A program made the translations under genes and the position numbers. From contig JANPWX010000054.1 in NCBI GenBank assembly GCA_024734555.1, forward strand, positions 6,006,677 to 6,070,676: DNA of 64,000 bases, written 5' to 3'. Shown here piece by piece: positions 1-13,413 of the stretch (its first letter is position 1; the number at the start of each line of letters is the position of its first letter). Origin of the DNA: Trochalopteron elliotii (Eukaryota; Chordata; Aves; Passeriformes; Leiothrichidae). The notes beneath the pieces were generated by a model that searched no databases, was not told the DNA's origin, and saw only the letters and a program-made list of their open reading frames with translations.

Positions 1-118
1 GCCAACACCGCCACCAACACCGCCAACATCGCTACCAACACCACCACCAACACCGCCAACATCGCTACCAACACCGCCACCAACACCACGAGCACCGCCA
101 ACACCGCCACCAAGACAG
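1..118. repeat. 33-bp GC-rich tandem repeat at window edge
   Basis: The first 118 bases are built from GCC/ACC/AAC triplets. Two almost identical 33-bp units lie at 13-45 and 46-78, differing at the last triplet, with degenerate partial copies on either side. The array probably continues to the left of the window. Frame 1 on the + strand stays open until a TAG at about 223-225 and would read Ala/Asn/Thr-rich. The minus strand is also open (Trp/Arg/Cys-rich), so openness alone does not prove coding. It sits in a CpG-rich stretch that could be the 5' end or coding exon of a gene outside the window. Confidence 0.75.
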
Positions 119-360
119 CCGCCACCAGCCCGCCCTGCGCGGCTCACCGAGGGGTCCGGGGCTGGGGGCCAGGCTGGCGGAGGGGAGGCTGGCGGGGACC
201 ATGCTGGCGGGGGGCAGACTAGCGAGCTCCATGCGGCCCGAGGTCTGCGGACAGTGGCACGGCACTGGCAGCTCCGTGCCTTAAGAGCCCTCCACCCCGG
301 CCCTTAGCGACCCCCACCCACCCGGCCCGGCCCCGCCGGGGCTCCGAGGGTGACTCAGAG
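119..360. promoter_or_regulatory. CpG/GC-rich region, possible promoter-proximal DNA of an off-window gene
   Basis: This stretch is strongly GC-rich with many CpGs. It contains imperfect short repeats of a GCTGGCGG-type motif at about 170-220. Composition drops abruptly to AT-rich after about 360. That pattern fits the shore of a CpG island for a gene lying to the left. No start codon or splice pattern could be assigned with confidence. Confidence 0.35.
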
Positions 361-3300
361 CTGTCTTCCACACCTCCATTGTCATCCCATCACCAAAATA
401 CACATAATGAGGGCTCGCCCCATCCAAGGAGCCAAAGTGTCTCCCAGCGAAGTCCCCGCTGCTGCCACCAACCCATCCACCTTTCTTTAATCCAAATGGA
501 GAAAGAATGATTTAATGAAGAAATCTTCCACCTTTGGTTCAGCCCCCTAAGGGAGCTCCCCTTCCCTCTGCACTGCCTGGAGTTCTGCTGGAAACCCGGT
601 GGTCCCCCAATGCGAGGCCTCCTTACCACCCTCTCCTAAAGGCAAACCATCCCAGATCTTACTGCACCCAGGTGACAAGTCCTTGTTTTCCCCATGTGGT
701 TACCCTGCCCTTATTCCCATCCATGGGGCATTTCTCATCAGCTTTACTGCAGGAAACAAAATGCTGGTGGCTTTACTAGACATTGCATCAACACCAATGT
801 TCACAGTAAAGGACAAAGCCTCCCCCAGCACACTCCGAAGTCACCCAGGTCAGACGGAGCAGTCTCCCTCCGGACTGCATGCTGAATAGCTCAGCAAAAA
901 GTCTTCCTTTCCTGGGGCAGCTTTTTTTTCCCTCCAGACAGCTCTCCTCATCCAAGTCAGGTACAGAACAAGCAAGGTCTGTGCTATCAGCCCAAGGTGA
1001 AATCATGAACAACATATTAATTCAAAAGAGTGGCCAGAAATATCATTCAAGAGAGCCAAGAGTGACATAAGGGATTTACAGGGAGCAACAGTTGCAACAC
1101 TGAATAGAATTAGATGTTAGAAGAGAAGCAAATCAATTAGTCAGTGTAAAAATTTATTAAATGAGGCCATTAATGGCTATCACTGAAGGTGTTCAAGAAC
1201 AGCAGCATCATTACATCATGTGTTTATCATCTCAACATGTTCCCATTCATTTTTCAAATCTGGGACCTACTCCAGCTTGCTGTGAAGCTGAAGGGTACAG
1301 GGACAAAGTGTGTGTGAGCTGGTACACAGTTTGCATTCCGTAGGGACCAGTGCACCCATCATCCATGCTGCCACTTCTGGGTTGAGCTGCACAAGTGTTT
1401 TAACATGACACCATCACAGTGCTTCACAACAAAAAAAGTTAGTGTCCTTCCACACAGGACTGGACAGTTAACTCCTGTGAGTTTGGTACTCTGGAGACTG
1501 GATTCCTTTAGCAGCTCGGTCCATAAGGCAAGGTAAATGCCCTCAGAAACCACTACACCTAAATAATACTTTCAAGCAGAAATGCATAGAAGGCATTGAG
1601 AATTTCAGAGGGATGACAGCAGCAAGTAGTTCAAAACATCTGGAAACAACAGCTTGAAGCAATTTCTCAGTACTTCTCCCCTTTCTTCTACCTTCACATA
1701 AGCCTGAACTGTCATAGCACAAAACCATCCCACATGATTTCTTTTCCTCCTCTTCAGCTCCAGGATACTTTGGAGTTTTTCCTCTCCATATAAATAGTAA
1801 AATGTGTATTTAAGCAAGAATTGTCATATGGGAGAAAGGAAAAAATATGTCAGGTGGAAAATGGTTCAGCGGTTCTAGGCAGAGTCAAGAGGTGTTTCTA
1901 ATCCTTCAGGTCTAACTTCTGTTATTCAGATACATATGAAGGTGGGGGTGGATGAAGGTTCAGTTACAATAAGCAGACTTATAAAGCTTGGGGGAATAGT
2001 TTTATTTACTGTGTTCACTACAGCAAATTCACCTTCAGCTATTGATTCTTGTTCTAAGCATGCAGTGTTCAACACTAGCTGTCTTGATAACCCCACAGAG
2101 CTTTGTACACAGTCTTGCACAGGCCATCTCTAGTGCACTCTTGGCTAGCAAAGCTCATGCAGCTGCTCCTTCAAAAAAAGCTGATTTTTTTTCCCAGTTT
2201 AGTTTTTGACAAGCTTTATTCAAGCTTCAGCATGGGATAGGGATGCACAGGGGCAAAGAGAAAGAGAGAATCAGAGAGCCTCAATTTGAACAGGCACAAT
2301 AAAATATGAAATTGCATATGACCTTTCCATCTCTGGAATTCCAATTCAGCTGTCCATGGGGTACATGCTACACTGGATCAAGGACGCCAAGGATGTTGCA
2401 GGGTACAAAGAGAGATTACTCATTCAGTCTGGAGAGAGGGAATGCGAGAAAAAAAGCTTAAATTTTTCTTTTTGGATTTCCAGTTTTCATCAGTTTTCTT
2501 TCCAGAAAAGATCATCTCGTGGGACTAATTTGTGTAATTACAAAGGTGCCCCTATAGGCAGCCTGCAATACTGAGCTCAAATGAAGAGGGAAACCACCTC
2601 CTCCAACATATACACACCTCATAGACACAGCCGGTGCAGAAGAGATAAGAAGGAGCCAGCAGAGGCTTGCACAGACTTGCACTACTTGCTAACATTGACC
2701 GTCCATCACTACTAGCTCGGCTCAAACAGAACACGCTTTTGTTAACATCCCCTAGCTATAGAGAGAGCAGTTCACACTTCCCGGAGTTATTGTTTGAGGC
2801 ATTCTGCCAGGCAGCCTCTTTACACCCTTCATTTTCAGAGATTTTCTTTGCAATGCTAATTGATAGAGATTGCGAGTTTTGTTTTAAAATCAGATTCCAG
2901 GAAGGAAGATGACAATCGTTGCCTCCCCCTCCTCTTCCTCATTTTCTGCTGAGGTATATGGACTTGGCCTAACATAAGAGCTAATTTCTGCCACAGCTGG
3001 AGTTTGACCATACACAAATCCATAAAGAACACTGACCAGCTCTTGCTGCCCATGTTCCATTGGCATCCTCATGCTGTTGCATGCTAGTGATAATCAAAAC
3101 AACTGCTTGTGAGCTCCTGCATCTCCTCTCTGAATTCTATCAGGAAAATGGTATTCTGACTCCTACTTTTGATCCATTTCACAAATAGAGAAATGGGAAG
3201 AGTGCGGGAAAAGAAGCAGGAATACCCAAAGCAGCATGCTTAACAAAACCAGCATCTCTTTGGTTCATATATTGTCTTCCGACTTCCACAGAAATCCACG

Positions 3301-6300
3301 GAATTTTGTTGTAGATTTAAGTAGAGTCCAAATGTGGAAACCCGCTCTGCCAAGGTTCATTTATGCCAGTTGTGATACAAGTGTCTCTACAGAAGAATCC
3401 AAATCACAGGTGGGATATGCTGAGAATAGAACAGAAATGAAGTATATGTACATAAAGTGCATTTAGGAGCAACAACACAATTATTAGACAAGGACTAGCC
3501 ACAGTGCTCTTTAAAATGGCTCTCAAAAAAAGGTTTGCACCTATCCTATGCAGGGCACTGGAAGCTGCTCTGTTCTCTCCCTCCGGAGCTGCCCTCACGT
3601 CTGGAGTTGCAAAGGTGGCACCAAAGTCGTGCTAGCATGAATGGTATGCTGAATCACCCAGTGCAGCAGGGCTCTGTCACCAGGCGCCTGCCTGGGGAGT
3701 CTTAGCACAAACACCCTTCAGAAATCCCTACATCAAACATCTTCTAGGGCAGGACAATGTTATTGATGTTTTAGCAGAACTTTCATCCTGAAGAAGGCAA
3801 GATCAATTTCACTAGTTGGTCTTCAGACATTAACACCTCATAAAAAGGATGCTCATGCCCCGCTTATCTGGAATGCGTTGTTAATTATCTTCTGGTACAC
3901 CTTTTGCAGCCCATTACTTACCAGTCAACACTGCTTTAATTATGGGCTTGACAGTAACAGGCAGCTCTTACATCATTGAAATAAAAATGCCAGAAAGCAA
4001 CCCTGGAGAATTGCAAAGAAGAGTTCATGTTCAAATGGAAAATGGTGGAATTCAGCAAAGCGCCATTGATTCTCATTCACAAAGATTTCATACCATGAGC
4101 AGTAGTCTCATGGCTAGGGGCACCCAGGAACCCTCAAGAGAACATGAGCAAACAAGTTGGTTGTGCTCTCACCTGTTCCTCAGGGAAAGGAGCCCTTCCA
4201 GGAGCTCCACTTGCTTTGAAAAGCAAGTTCAGTGTCCAGACATGTCCAGCTCCATGGTGCAGGACAAGCAGGAAGGAGGCATATTTTGCACCTCGAGCAA
4301 AAAGAAGGCAAAATTTATGACAATCCTTGCTTTTCAAGAGCATTCATTCCCCAGGCCAGAACTGACTCTTGAGAGAGATGTCACTTGCACTGAACTGTCC
4401 CTTACAGTAAACACCTTTGTTATACCAAAGCATTGCTCTTGCCTTTTCTCCTACCAGAAATAAATGTTGCTTCTAATGCTTGAACATGGAGGCAAAAAAT
4501 ATTGCTGAAAACACCATGCACTTTTGGGACGTAACAATCTTGCTCTTAGATCACACTAAAATCTACAGATTTCAAGGTGAAAAAGGCATTAGGCCAGTTT
4601 GAGATAAATTGGAATAATCTCACACTTCAGTATTTCTTATATTTAAGTCTTTAAATAATCTATGGAACTGATTGTAATGCTCTGAAATCCAGGGTAATGA
4701 TAAAAAAGATCCCACCTACAAAATCAAATGTCTGTCTCACCTGATATTTAACTCTTCACCAATGACAAAAACTGGATACCTGCCATGGGAAGGTAGGAAT
4801 TTTTAACCAGCTCAGTAAATTACATACTTGTACTTTAACTTGGACATTATGATGAAGACCTCGGTCATTTTCAGCCCAGAGTTTCTATTTAGTGAATTTA
4901 TTCAGTTTTTCTCTGAATTTATGTAGAATTTTAGCTTCCAGAGGATCCTCTCACTAGGACTTTTTACATGAAACAACACTTGGTTTTCTGTGTTGTGAAC
5001 ATGTAACCGTCTAAAATCATTTGGTGCTCGCTGCTGCACATGCAAGAATGTGGAGTGACCTTCAGTGATTCCAGCAGTTCACACTGATCATTTTTTCCAT
5101 CAAACCCCTTCACTCTACCCTCAGCCACCTAATTTCCAGACTGAAGAATCCCATCTTATTCATGCTAGCTGCTCCATGATTATGTGTGCTATGGTAACTG
5201 CTCCATGCATTCATCGTTCACATTGTCTTTTCCAGAGCTTTTCCTGGTTATGCTGTATCCTTTGTGAAAAAAGATGATAGAGTGAATCTCAGAATTTAAG
5301 ATGTAGAGGAATCATGGTGTTTTAACTATTATGAAGGTAATGTGCAGAGTTTTTTCCACTGCTTTCCTAACAGCCAACATTTGCTTTGTCTTTTTGACCC
5401 TCACTGAGCTTGCATTCTCATAAAATTATCTATCAAACTCCAAGATCTCATTTCTGTGTTGTAATGGTAATCTGCTGTGAAACCTGAAAACGGTTCCTTA
5501 CTTGTACTGTTACTATGCTGTCTACTGGTGAATTTTGAAATCCTGTGGCAATCTTGAAAGAAACTGTCATCCCTGTCAAAGAAAAGGCTGCCTTAAATTT
5601 TAAAGGAAGTAAGATCCCAGATAAAACTGAAGCCAAAGTATTTGTAAAAATTGTGTATTTTATGAAGTGGTAGCCCAGCAGTACCCAACACTGTTCGTTT
5701 TTTTTCTGGGCAGTAGAAAAAAAGTCTTAGAAGATGGATGTAGGATAGCTGGGAAAGTGGTGATTAGTGCCCCCAGTCCTGTGCAATACAATGTCTCCTG
5801 CTCTGGTGGAGGAAAACCTGTGTTCTCTGGGACAGACCTGCCTCCCACAGCCACACAGAACACTGATCTGCAGTTTGAACAGGCTGAGCCTGAGCCTCTG
5901 AAGGGTTAGGATGACCACAGAGAAGGAAAAGTCAGCCAAGCAGAGTCTGCACCAGTGCGGGAATGGGGTAGAGTAGGATTTCCCTGTTCAGTAAGTCTAA
6001 TGAACAGATTATCAGTATTCTTGACCCCTTTGAACACACAGTAGAAAACCCACACAGCCATGCAGTAGCAAACCTGTGGTCGCTAAAATCCTGCCTCAGG
6101 AAACATAAAAAAGTTGTGGATAAAATATCCTCCAGAAATCTAGCCTGGGCCTCCAGAGGGTTACTGAGCCCAGGTCAATCTGGTGAGCCCTCACTTGCTG
6201 CAGCACCACTGAGATAAATATGATTTCCTTTAAATGTAGTGGTATTCCATGCTCACTACAGTCAGGCTTACAGGCTACATTACTTTCTGGAAATCCTTTT

Positions 6301-9300
6301 CCCTGTACTCTGTGCCATCTCCTTCCCTGTCTCCTTTCCTTTGTGAGAAAGCGTCTGTCATTGTCCTCCCCACGCTGTTTGTGTAACTGCAGATATATCC
6401 TGTGACTGATCAGCTCCAGAAGCACTACTGGATTCCTGGCACCTGAGAGGTTCAGACCCCTGAACTGCAGATGTTTTAGGAAAAGGACTATCTTCTTCTT
6501 GTGCTGACAGAATTAAGCACACTCACGTGACACTATAGAAATACAACAAATCTCAACATCATAGTCTGCTGGACTTGATTATGATAACTAGTCACCTAAA
6601 GACGAGTGAATTTGGCCTTAAGGCTAGTCTGCTGGGACTGGAGACAAGTTGTCTGGAGTCTTCTCCTCCCTGTTTAAAGAACTATTGCTCTACCCTCCCT
6701 TGTCAATCCTATTCCTCCTCATCTCCCAAATAGCATCCCCACCCATGTGGCTGTAGTGAAACATGCTTCCCATCTATCTCACCCATCTCTGCTAGTGAGT
6801 GACCCCATTTCTTTGCTAGATCTGTGCTGGCTTTTTTCTACTGCACTCAGTTTTTTTCTATCACAATATTCCTGTTCCAGACACATAGGAAAAAATACTC
6901 AGGACCAGAAAACTGTATCAATTGTAACATGACTTGTTCATTAACTGAGAAGCACAAAGATCCATTAGTTGGTCCCAATGGATCCTCAAGAACAGTAAAC
7001 TAAATGGAAGCTTTTCCTTTTTCTCAACACTGCACTCCGTGTTTACTGCCATACCACTTGGCAACACAAGGCAGTGTTTTTCCAAACAGAAGGCAGTAAT
7101 AAAGCCTTAGGAATTCCTTCAGAGAGAAAGAAGAAATAATGTCAAGTACCAAACACCATGTATTAAAATACACATGCACTGTCATGAAGTGGTTAAAGGA
7201 CAGAACAAGGGATCAAAATGCTGAGGGTTTGCTAGAGATTACTCCTTCATCTTTTTATAACCACTGTATGTGCTGCAGGATGCTGGTGTGCAGAATCACA
7301 GCCCTGGATCTCTATGAAATACACTTTTGAATAGTCTAAGCTACTCGGGTTTTTCCAATATGACCAATGTGAATAAGGCTGTCTAGTCTTTATTTATTTT
7401 ATCTTTGCAATTTATCCTTGCAAAGTACATTCAGTTTTATTAAATACCCTCCCCAAATGACATAAAACCTTTTTTTGCTCCCATACCTTCAAAAAAATCT
7501 TCTCGAATATTTGTAGTTCATATCCAACATTTATAATTCCACCAAATCCATGTACCATAAATCCAACATTTATAAACTGAGATTTCAAACGGATGTTACT
7601 TGTTAATATTTCATTTTTTAAAGCTACCTCACACAATAAAAAAATACATCAGAGATGTCCACAAAATATTTTTAGTAGGACTCAAGTTACTGACTTCCAG
7701 CAGATATGGGTAAAAACAAGTAGAGAACTGTAAACTGCACAACTGTGGTCAAAACTGAAGCCCTCTGTGCAACATGGACTTCAAACTGCTGAGCCTAGGC
7801 TGTCTCTTTACAAAGGCTTATTAAGGCAGTGTTGGTTGAAGCACATTGTGATAAAGGAGGCTGTTTCACCTCCCTTTTCCTTTTAAATAAGAGAAAAATC
7901 CCCACAGTGGTATTGTTAGGATAAGCATATGAAACTCTGGCATAAATTCACCTCTGAAGTGCACAAACTGCATTTGTAGTAAAATAATGAGAATTCAAAA
8001 TGTTTATAACTGAAAGGTGTTACCTAGTTCTTAATCTTTAAAAAGAAGGAAGTATTTGGCTGGGACCATTATAGCTGACCATCTCCAAGACTTGAATTAT
8101 GCTCATAATTGTGTTTAAAATGTGATAGAAGAGAAGCAGTTTTATCAAACACCCAAGGAAACCAATGACAAATGAGAAGGATACAAGAGATACATGCAAA
8201 GATTTACTCACTTCAAGTTGCAAAGACTATTCACTGTAGTAACAAACAGAATTACTATAGCACGTTGTTACTTCTTATGCATATCTCATTACACTCAACA
8301 TTTCATGTAAGTATGGGAATCTGCTGAAAATCTTGTCCATTAACCTCAAAAATGTAATGCTTGTCAAACTGCAATACAAAGTATTTTAATAGACCATACT
8401 TTTCCTTAGCTTCTCTAGTCTTAGAACTAAAAGATTAAGGTGATAAAATTCTGAATCCCCATTAAAAATTAAAAGTGGCAGGGGAATAGTTAGATTAACT
8501 AGCTACATTAGGAACCAGACATTGCTTGCAGTGGTTTCATTACAGCATTTTGCCATTTAGCTCTGATTAAAAAAAAAGTCCTGTTGATAATTCTTTTTCC
8601 TTAGGTAACTTTCCCAAAATGCATCCCATCTCTTTTACACCAGTTTCAAATCCACTTGAAAATTTGCTCCAGTTTATTTCCAAGTAACTTCCTAAGAAAA
8701 GCCCAATCCCTAAATCCTTACTTGTACAGAAAGTTGCTGTTTAAACAAGTCACATCACTGACTCTAGCATGATGACTCATGCCATAAAATTTGTTCTGAA
8801 TTCGACTAATCCTCCCTCCCCGTCCTCCTTTTTTTTTTTTTTTTAAGGAATTTTAAACGACAGAGAAGAGCTAACGTGTCTCTATCTATTCTCTGGCATC
8901 CACCTAGAACACCAAACAAAAGAGGCCGACTACCTGGCAAATACCCTTTGTACTTCCCGATGGAAGTGAGATAGCCAATATCTCTAAGTTAGAGATAGCA
9001 AATGTCTCTAAACTGAAGAGGGAACATTTTTCTCCACTAGTAGGTGCAACAGGAACTTTAGTATTTGAAAACTGAAGAGAGTGATCTATTGATGCAACAG
9101 CATGTGAAATAAGCCAGCTCTGTCTCAAGGATTAAGCAGAAAATGCACAGGTCCATCTGGTTGTTTCAGTAGAATTAACCCATCTCAGTGTACACAACCA
9201 GTCACTGTGGAGACTTTGGGAGCCCCTGGACACAGCTTCAGTGAAAAAACCCCAAAAATTAAAAATTAATGCAGCTGTCTTTGAAACCCCAATGTGCCAT

Positions 9301-10600
9301 CCTCATGGTACTATGTGGTTACTTTAACCTGTTGATTTCATCAAGAACATCTCTTTCAGTTTTAGATTCTTAATAAGTACCCGAGTGTTTAATACAAACC
9401 TAATTTGAAATCTAAACTAAGTAATACAAATGCAAGAAAAACGTTTGTGTGCAATTATGATGGAATATGCTTTTTTTAATGCTTTTTTTTCCTTTCCAAC
9501 TTTTTTTTTTTTTTAAGATTATACTTTTCCTCTTTTCTGTGGCCCCAAAACAGATTCAGTTAGCAATCTGTGCAGCCTGCAGCAGAGTGAAGCTGGGTTA
9601 GCTCATTTTCTCCAGGGCTTCCAGAGCCCTGCCATGGGGCTGGCAGTTTGCTGATTGCTCCCTCCCATTTATCTGCATGTTCTCCAGCACAGGAAAGGCC
9701 TGAGAAAGGACGGGGAGCTGTGGCAGTCCTGTCACAACTGACACGTGTGTTCCAATCTACAGCTCTAAATCTGGCTTTGGTAAGCATGGCCAGAGCTGTC
9801 TGCTGTCTGCACTCAGCCTTGGTGGTGTTCTGGGGTGTGGCGTGGTGCTGAGAGCTGCCAATTCATAACAGCACCACCATTCACTCACTTTTTTGGCACT
9901 GGTTAGGATAAAAGGAAAGGAAATCAAAGTAGAAATTTCAGAAGTTATGGTGAAATAGTTTTGTTTCCTGTAAACCTGGCAAAGTGAATTTGTTCTGCAT
10001 TTTTTCAATAATTCACATAACAGTGTTTGGGATTTGTTGTTTCCAGTTTAGATTATACTTGTTAATAAATGCAATTCACCGACAAATAACATTTTCAATG
10101 CTGAAGCCACAAAGATAACTAATCTGTCAAAAATATGAGGGCAGAATTGCAAATCTTTGCAAAATATGATAGAGCAAGCTTTTCATCTACTCTGGGAAAT
10201 GACTCCCCCAAAATTAGTCATCAGGTGTATCGAACAACACCTAAGAAGCACAAGAGAGATTAAGCACTGAAAGCTGTGGGCTTTCTGTTTTATGACACCT
10301 TCAAAGTAAGACAAAATGCCCCTTGAAAAGTATCCTGTAAGTAAGTGCAAGTCACTGACCTCTATTCAGAGAAACAAGATAATATTTAACGGCATGTGCT
10401 GGCCAAACTAGATGATGTTACAGGTCTTCTGGCTTTAAATTATTATTTATAATAATTTAAAAAAATTATTAAAACTGGAACTATATTCAGCTTCTTAAAT
10501 ACTCTAAAGACTCCTCTCTTTGTCAAGAGAAATAGCCTGTTTTAAAAAGTCAGGTCAAAGACGCTGTCCTGGATTAGATACGGAGTCTCTGAATGTTCAG
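361..10600. other. Intergenic AT-rich DNA, no gene recognised
   Basis: About 10 kb of AT-rich sequence with only scattered short open frames. The longest (3942-4463, +, 173 codons) shows no domain, no flanking splice logic and ordinary base composition. Small features seen are homopolymer T runs near 8828-8845 and 9500-9515, a short palindrome near 8980-8997, and a repeated ATCCAACATTTATAA motif near 7525-7575. I recognised no exon, RNA gene or intact mobile element. Confidence 0.6.
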
Positions 10601-12260
10601 CCCCAGAAAAGGTCTGAGCAGGGAGTTGTCTTCATGAATTATTTCACATTCAGGTCCAAGGTTGCTGAGATGCCCAGGGCTGGGTAGAGCTACCCATGAC
10701 AGTCACCAGGGCTGGCAGCAAGTTTGGGCTGATGCCACACATGAAGCTGGAAGAATATCACTTAATAAAAACATAATCAATTATTTTTGGCAACAGAGAA
10801 AGAAAAGTAAGCCAGCTCCCTGCCCTCTGCCCACGATGTCACAGTGCGGGCGGTCCTGGCTGGAGTGTGGCAGTACGGGTGACACGACAGAGTCTCTGAC
10901 TCCTCCTGGCCGCTCCTGGCCACCGAGGCCAGTCTGACACGGCAAATGCAGCAGAGCAGCGCCCGGCGCTGACAGCCCGTGCCTTCGCTGTGCATCCACT
11001 GCCCTCTGCAGTCACGGCCGAGCAGCAGCCCGTCCATCCCTTCAGCGCCGAGCTGCTTTTTTGCTGCATTCCCGCACACCTTGGCCATTGCTGTGACCTT
11101 CCGTGACGGTCCTGGTGCGGGGCAGTCTCAGGCTCTCCCACAGCAAAGCTCGGCCCAGCTCAGCACCACCTTTGGACACGGCATTACAGGCAGGCAGAAG
11201 CAATGGTGTAGAATGTTCTAAAGAGGAAGAAATTAACTAATGGGCTACAAAAAACCAAACCAAACCAACCCGAGGAAAAAACCGACAAAAGGTTTAATTT
11301 AAAAAATTTCTCCCAGATACTAAGACGTAAACGGGGCCACACACTCTTCTCTCCTGCATCAGCAAAGCAACACAGGAAAATTTTTAATCAGGTGTAATTG
11401 CACATAGCCAACCTCACTGCGTTTTGTAGATGGGATTTCCAGCAACAGTTTTATCACAGCAGAAATTTTTTACCAAACTCTCCTGTAATCTCAAAGAACA
11501 TCCCGGGAAAATGAGGGGAAAAAAAGAAAAGGCGGACAGGGGGGGAAGAGCACAGGCACGTCATTAACACGTAATTAACAGAGCAGCGTGTTTAGCCTTC
11601 AGGCAATGAGAGAGAAAAGCACAGTCAATATTTTACAGTATGTCTACACCGGCAGTCATGCCAAGCAAACAGGTAACAAAGCTCAAAGGAAAGCATAAAC
11701 CCGCCCAACCCACCCCCCAACATTTCTACCCCTGAGCAGCTGTCCCAAGGCCCCGGTGACTCATCACCGAGACCATATTCCCTAAAAGGCACAGAATAAG
11801 AAAATGCTGGACTTAATACGCTTAGAATCGCCAGTTTTCAAAAGGGAAGGTGCTCTGTACTGTTCTAGGTAACCACTGAAGGGCTCAGCGGTAGGAAGGT
11901 CAATAGCTGTTTATTTTACCCCAGCAGGGAGCGCCGCTGCAGTCTGCGATCACCGTGTGCTGCGGCAGGGACAGCGCGCGTGTCCAGGGACAGCCCCGCG
12001 CCCTCCGGAGGGCACCGGGACACCCCGGGAGCCGCCTCCGCCCCGCCGCGCCGCCCGGTGCCACGAGAGGGCGCTCCGGTTCCTGCGGCACGGAGCCGGG
12101 GCCGCCCTGGGGCCGGGGCTGCCCCTCAGGCCGCATCTGCTGTCCCTTGGCCCATTTCCTGCATTTCCTCCACGCCGAAGCAGAGCGCTGCAGTAAAGTA
12201 GCAAGGGGTCAAGTTGAAAAGCTCACTCCAAGTTCTGTGCTGTTCCACGCTGCGTTCGGT
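10601..12260. other. GC-rich upstream flank of TMEM254, no gene recognised
   Basis: Composition rises here relative to the DNA on the left, with CpG-dense patches at about 10830-11160 and 11930-12200. Overlapping open frames on both strands (for example 10839-11141 minus and 11955-12401 plus) are what CpG-rich DNA with few stop codons gives by chance. The 11930-12200 patch may be part of the TMEM254 CpG island, now separated from it by a CR1 element. A short A-rich CAAAC-type run lies at about 11248-11285. Confidence 0.45.
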
Positions 12261-12261
12261 A

Positions 12262-12962
12262 CGGAATCGCAGAATCAATTAGGTTGGAAAAGATCTCTGA
12301 GACCATCGAGTCTAATTTATGACCGAACACCACCTTGTCAACTAGACCATGGCACTGAGTGCCACATCCAGTCTTTTCTTAAACATCTCCAGAGACAGTG
12401 ACACCACCACCTCCCCTGGGCAGCCCATTCTAATGTCTAATCACCCCAAACTTCCCTTCGTGTGCTTCTGGACTATGCCCTCTTGTCCTGCCACTGGCTG
12501 CCTGGGACAAGGGACCCATTCCCACCCGGCTACAGCTTCCTTTCAGGCAGTTGCACAGAGTGATAGGGTTTCCCCCGAGACTCCTTTTCCCCAGGCTAAA
12601 CAACCCCAGCTCCCTCAGCTGCTCCTCATAGTGCTGGTGTTCTAGACCCTTCACCAGCCTTGCTGCCCTTCTCTGGACACATTTCAGCAGCTCAACGTCC
12701 TTCCTAAACTGAGGGGCCACGAACTGGACACAGCACTCGAGGTGTGGCCTCACCAGTGCCAAGCACAGGGGGATGATCCCTCGCCTGGTCCTGCTGGCCA
12801 CACTATTATTGCTGATCCAGGCTAGGATGGCATTGGCCTTCCCGGCCAGGTGAGCACCCTGCTGGCTCATGTTCAGCCAGTGTCGACCAGCACTGCCGGT
12901 CTTTCTCGGCTGGGCCACTTCCCAGCCACTCTGTCCTCAGCCTGGGCTTGTTGAGGCCCAGC
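12262..12962 (-). mobile_element. CR1 LINE fragment, 3' end of ORF2 plus 3' UTR
   Basis: The minus strand from about 12918 down to 12430 translates to the C-terminal part of the CR1 reverse-transcriptase ORF. Recognisable blocks are LALVRPHLECCVQF, KCVQRRAARLVKGLEH and LRELGLFSLGKRSL. The following 12430-12262 matches the CR1 3' UTR, ending in the AACCTAATTGATTCTGCGATT-like tail close to the ATTCTRTG octamer end. The element is 5'-truncated, as most CR1 copies are, and the reading frame is disrupted towards 12960. CR1 is the dominant LINE of bird and reptile genomes, which is the best taxonomic clue in the window. Confidence 0.93.
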
Positions 12963-13025
12963 GCAGCAGTCGACGTTCGGTAACAGCAGGGCTCCCGGCA
13001 GCCCCGGGCGGGCGGTGCCGGGCCG

Positions 13026-13413
13026 NNNNNNNNNNNNNNNNNNNNNNNNNNNNNNNNNNNNNNNNNNNNNNNNNNNNNNNNNNNNNNNNNNNNNNNNNNN
13101 NNNNNNNNNNNNNNNNNNNNNNNNNNNNNNNNNNNNNNNNNNNNNNNNNNNNNNNNNNNNNNNNNNNNNNNNNNNNNNNNNNNNNNNNNNNNNNNNNNNN
13201 NNNNNNNNNNNNNNNNNNNNNNNNNNNNNNNNNNNNNNNNNNNNNNNNNNNNNNNNNNNNNNNNNNNNNNNNNNNNNNNNNNNNNNNNNNNNNNNNNNNN
13301 NNNNNNNNNNNNNNNNNNNNNNNNNNNNNNNNNNNNNNNNNNNNNNNNNNNNNNNNNNNNNNNNNNNNNNNNNNNNNNNNNNNNNNNNNNNNNNNNNNNN
13401 NNNNNNNNNNNNN
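13026..13413. other. Assembly gap (388 N)
   Basis: An uninterrupted run of N lies between CpG-rich sequence on both sides, 31 bases before the TMEM254 start codon. The missing bases probably include the core promoter and 5' UTR of TMEM254. GC-rich promoter DNA is a common cause of such gaps. Open frames drawn across it (for example 12937-14094 minus) are artefacts. Confidence 0.99.

Noticed and set aside
3942..4463. 173-codon plus-strand ORF
   Set aside because: No recognisable domain, no splice or promoter context, ordinary intergenic composition and no repeat relation. It is compatible with chance in 10 kb.
11955..12401. 148-codon plus-strand ORF in GC-rich DNA
   Set aside because: Several frames on both strands are open at once, as expected where stop codons are rare. 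The 3' part runs into CR1 sequence.
12430..12918. 162-codon minus-strand ORF that could be taken as a host protein
   Set aside because: Its translation is the C-terminus of the CR1 reverse-transcriptase ORF, so it belongs to the mobile element.
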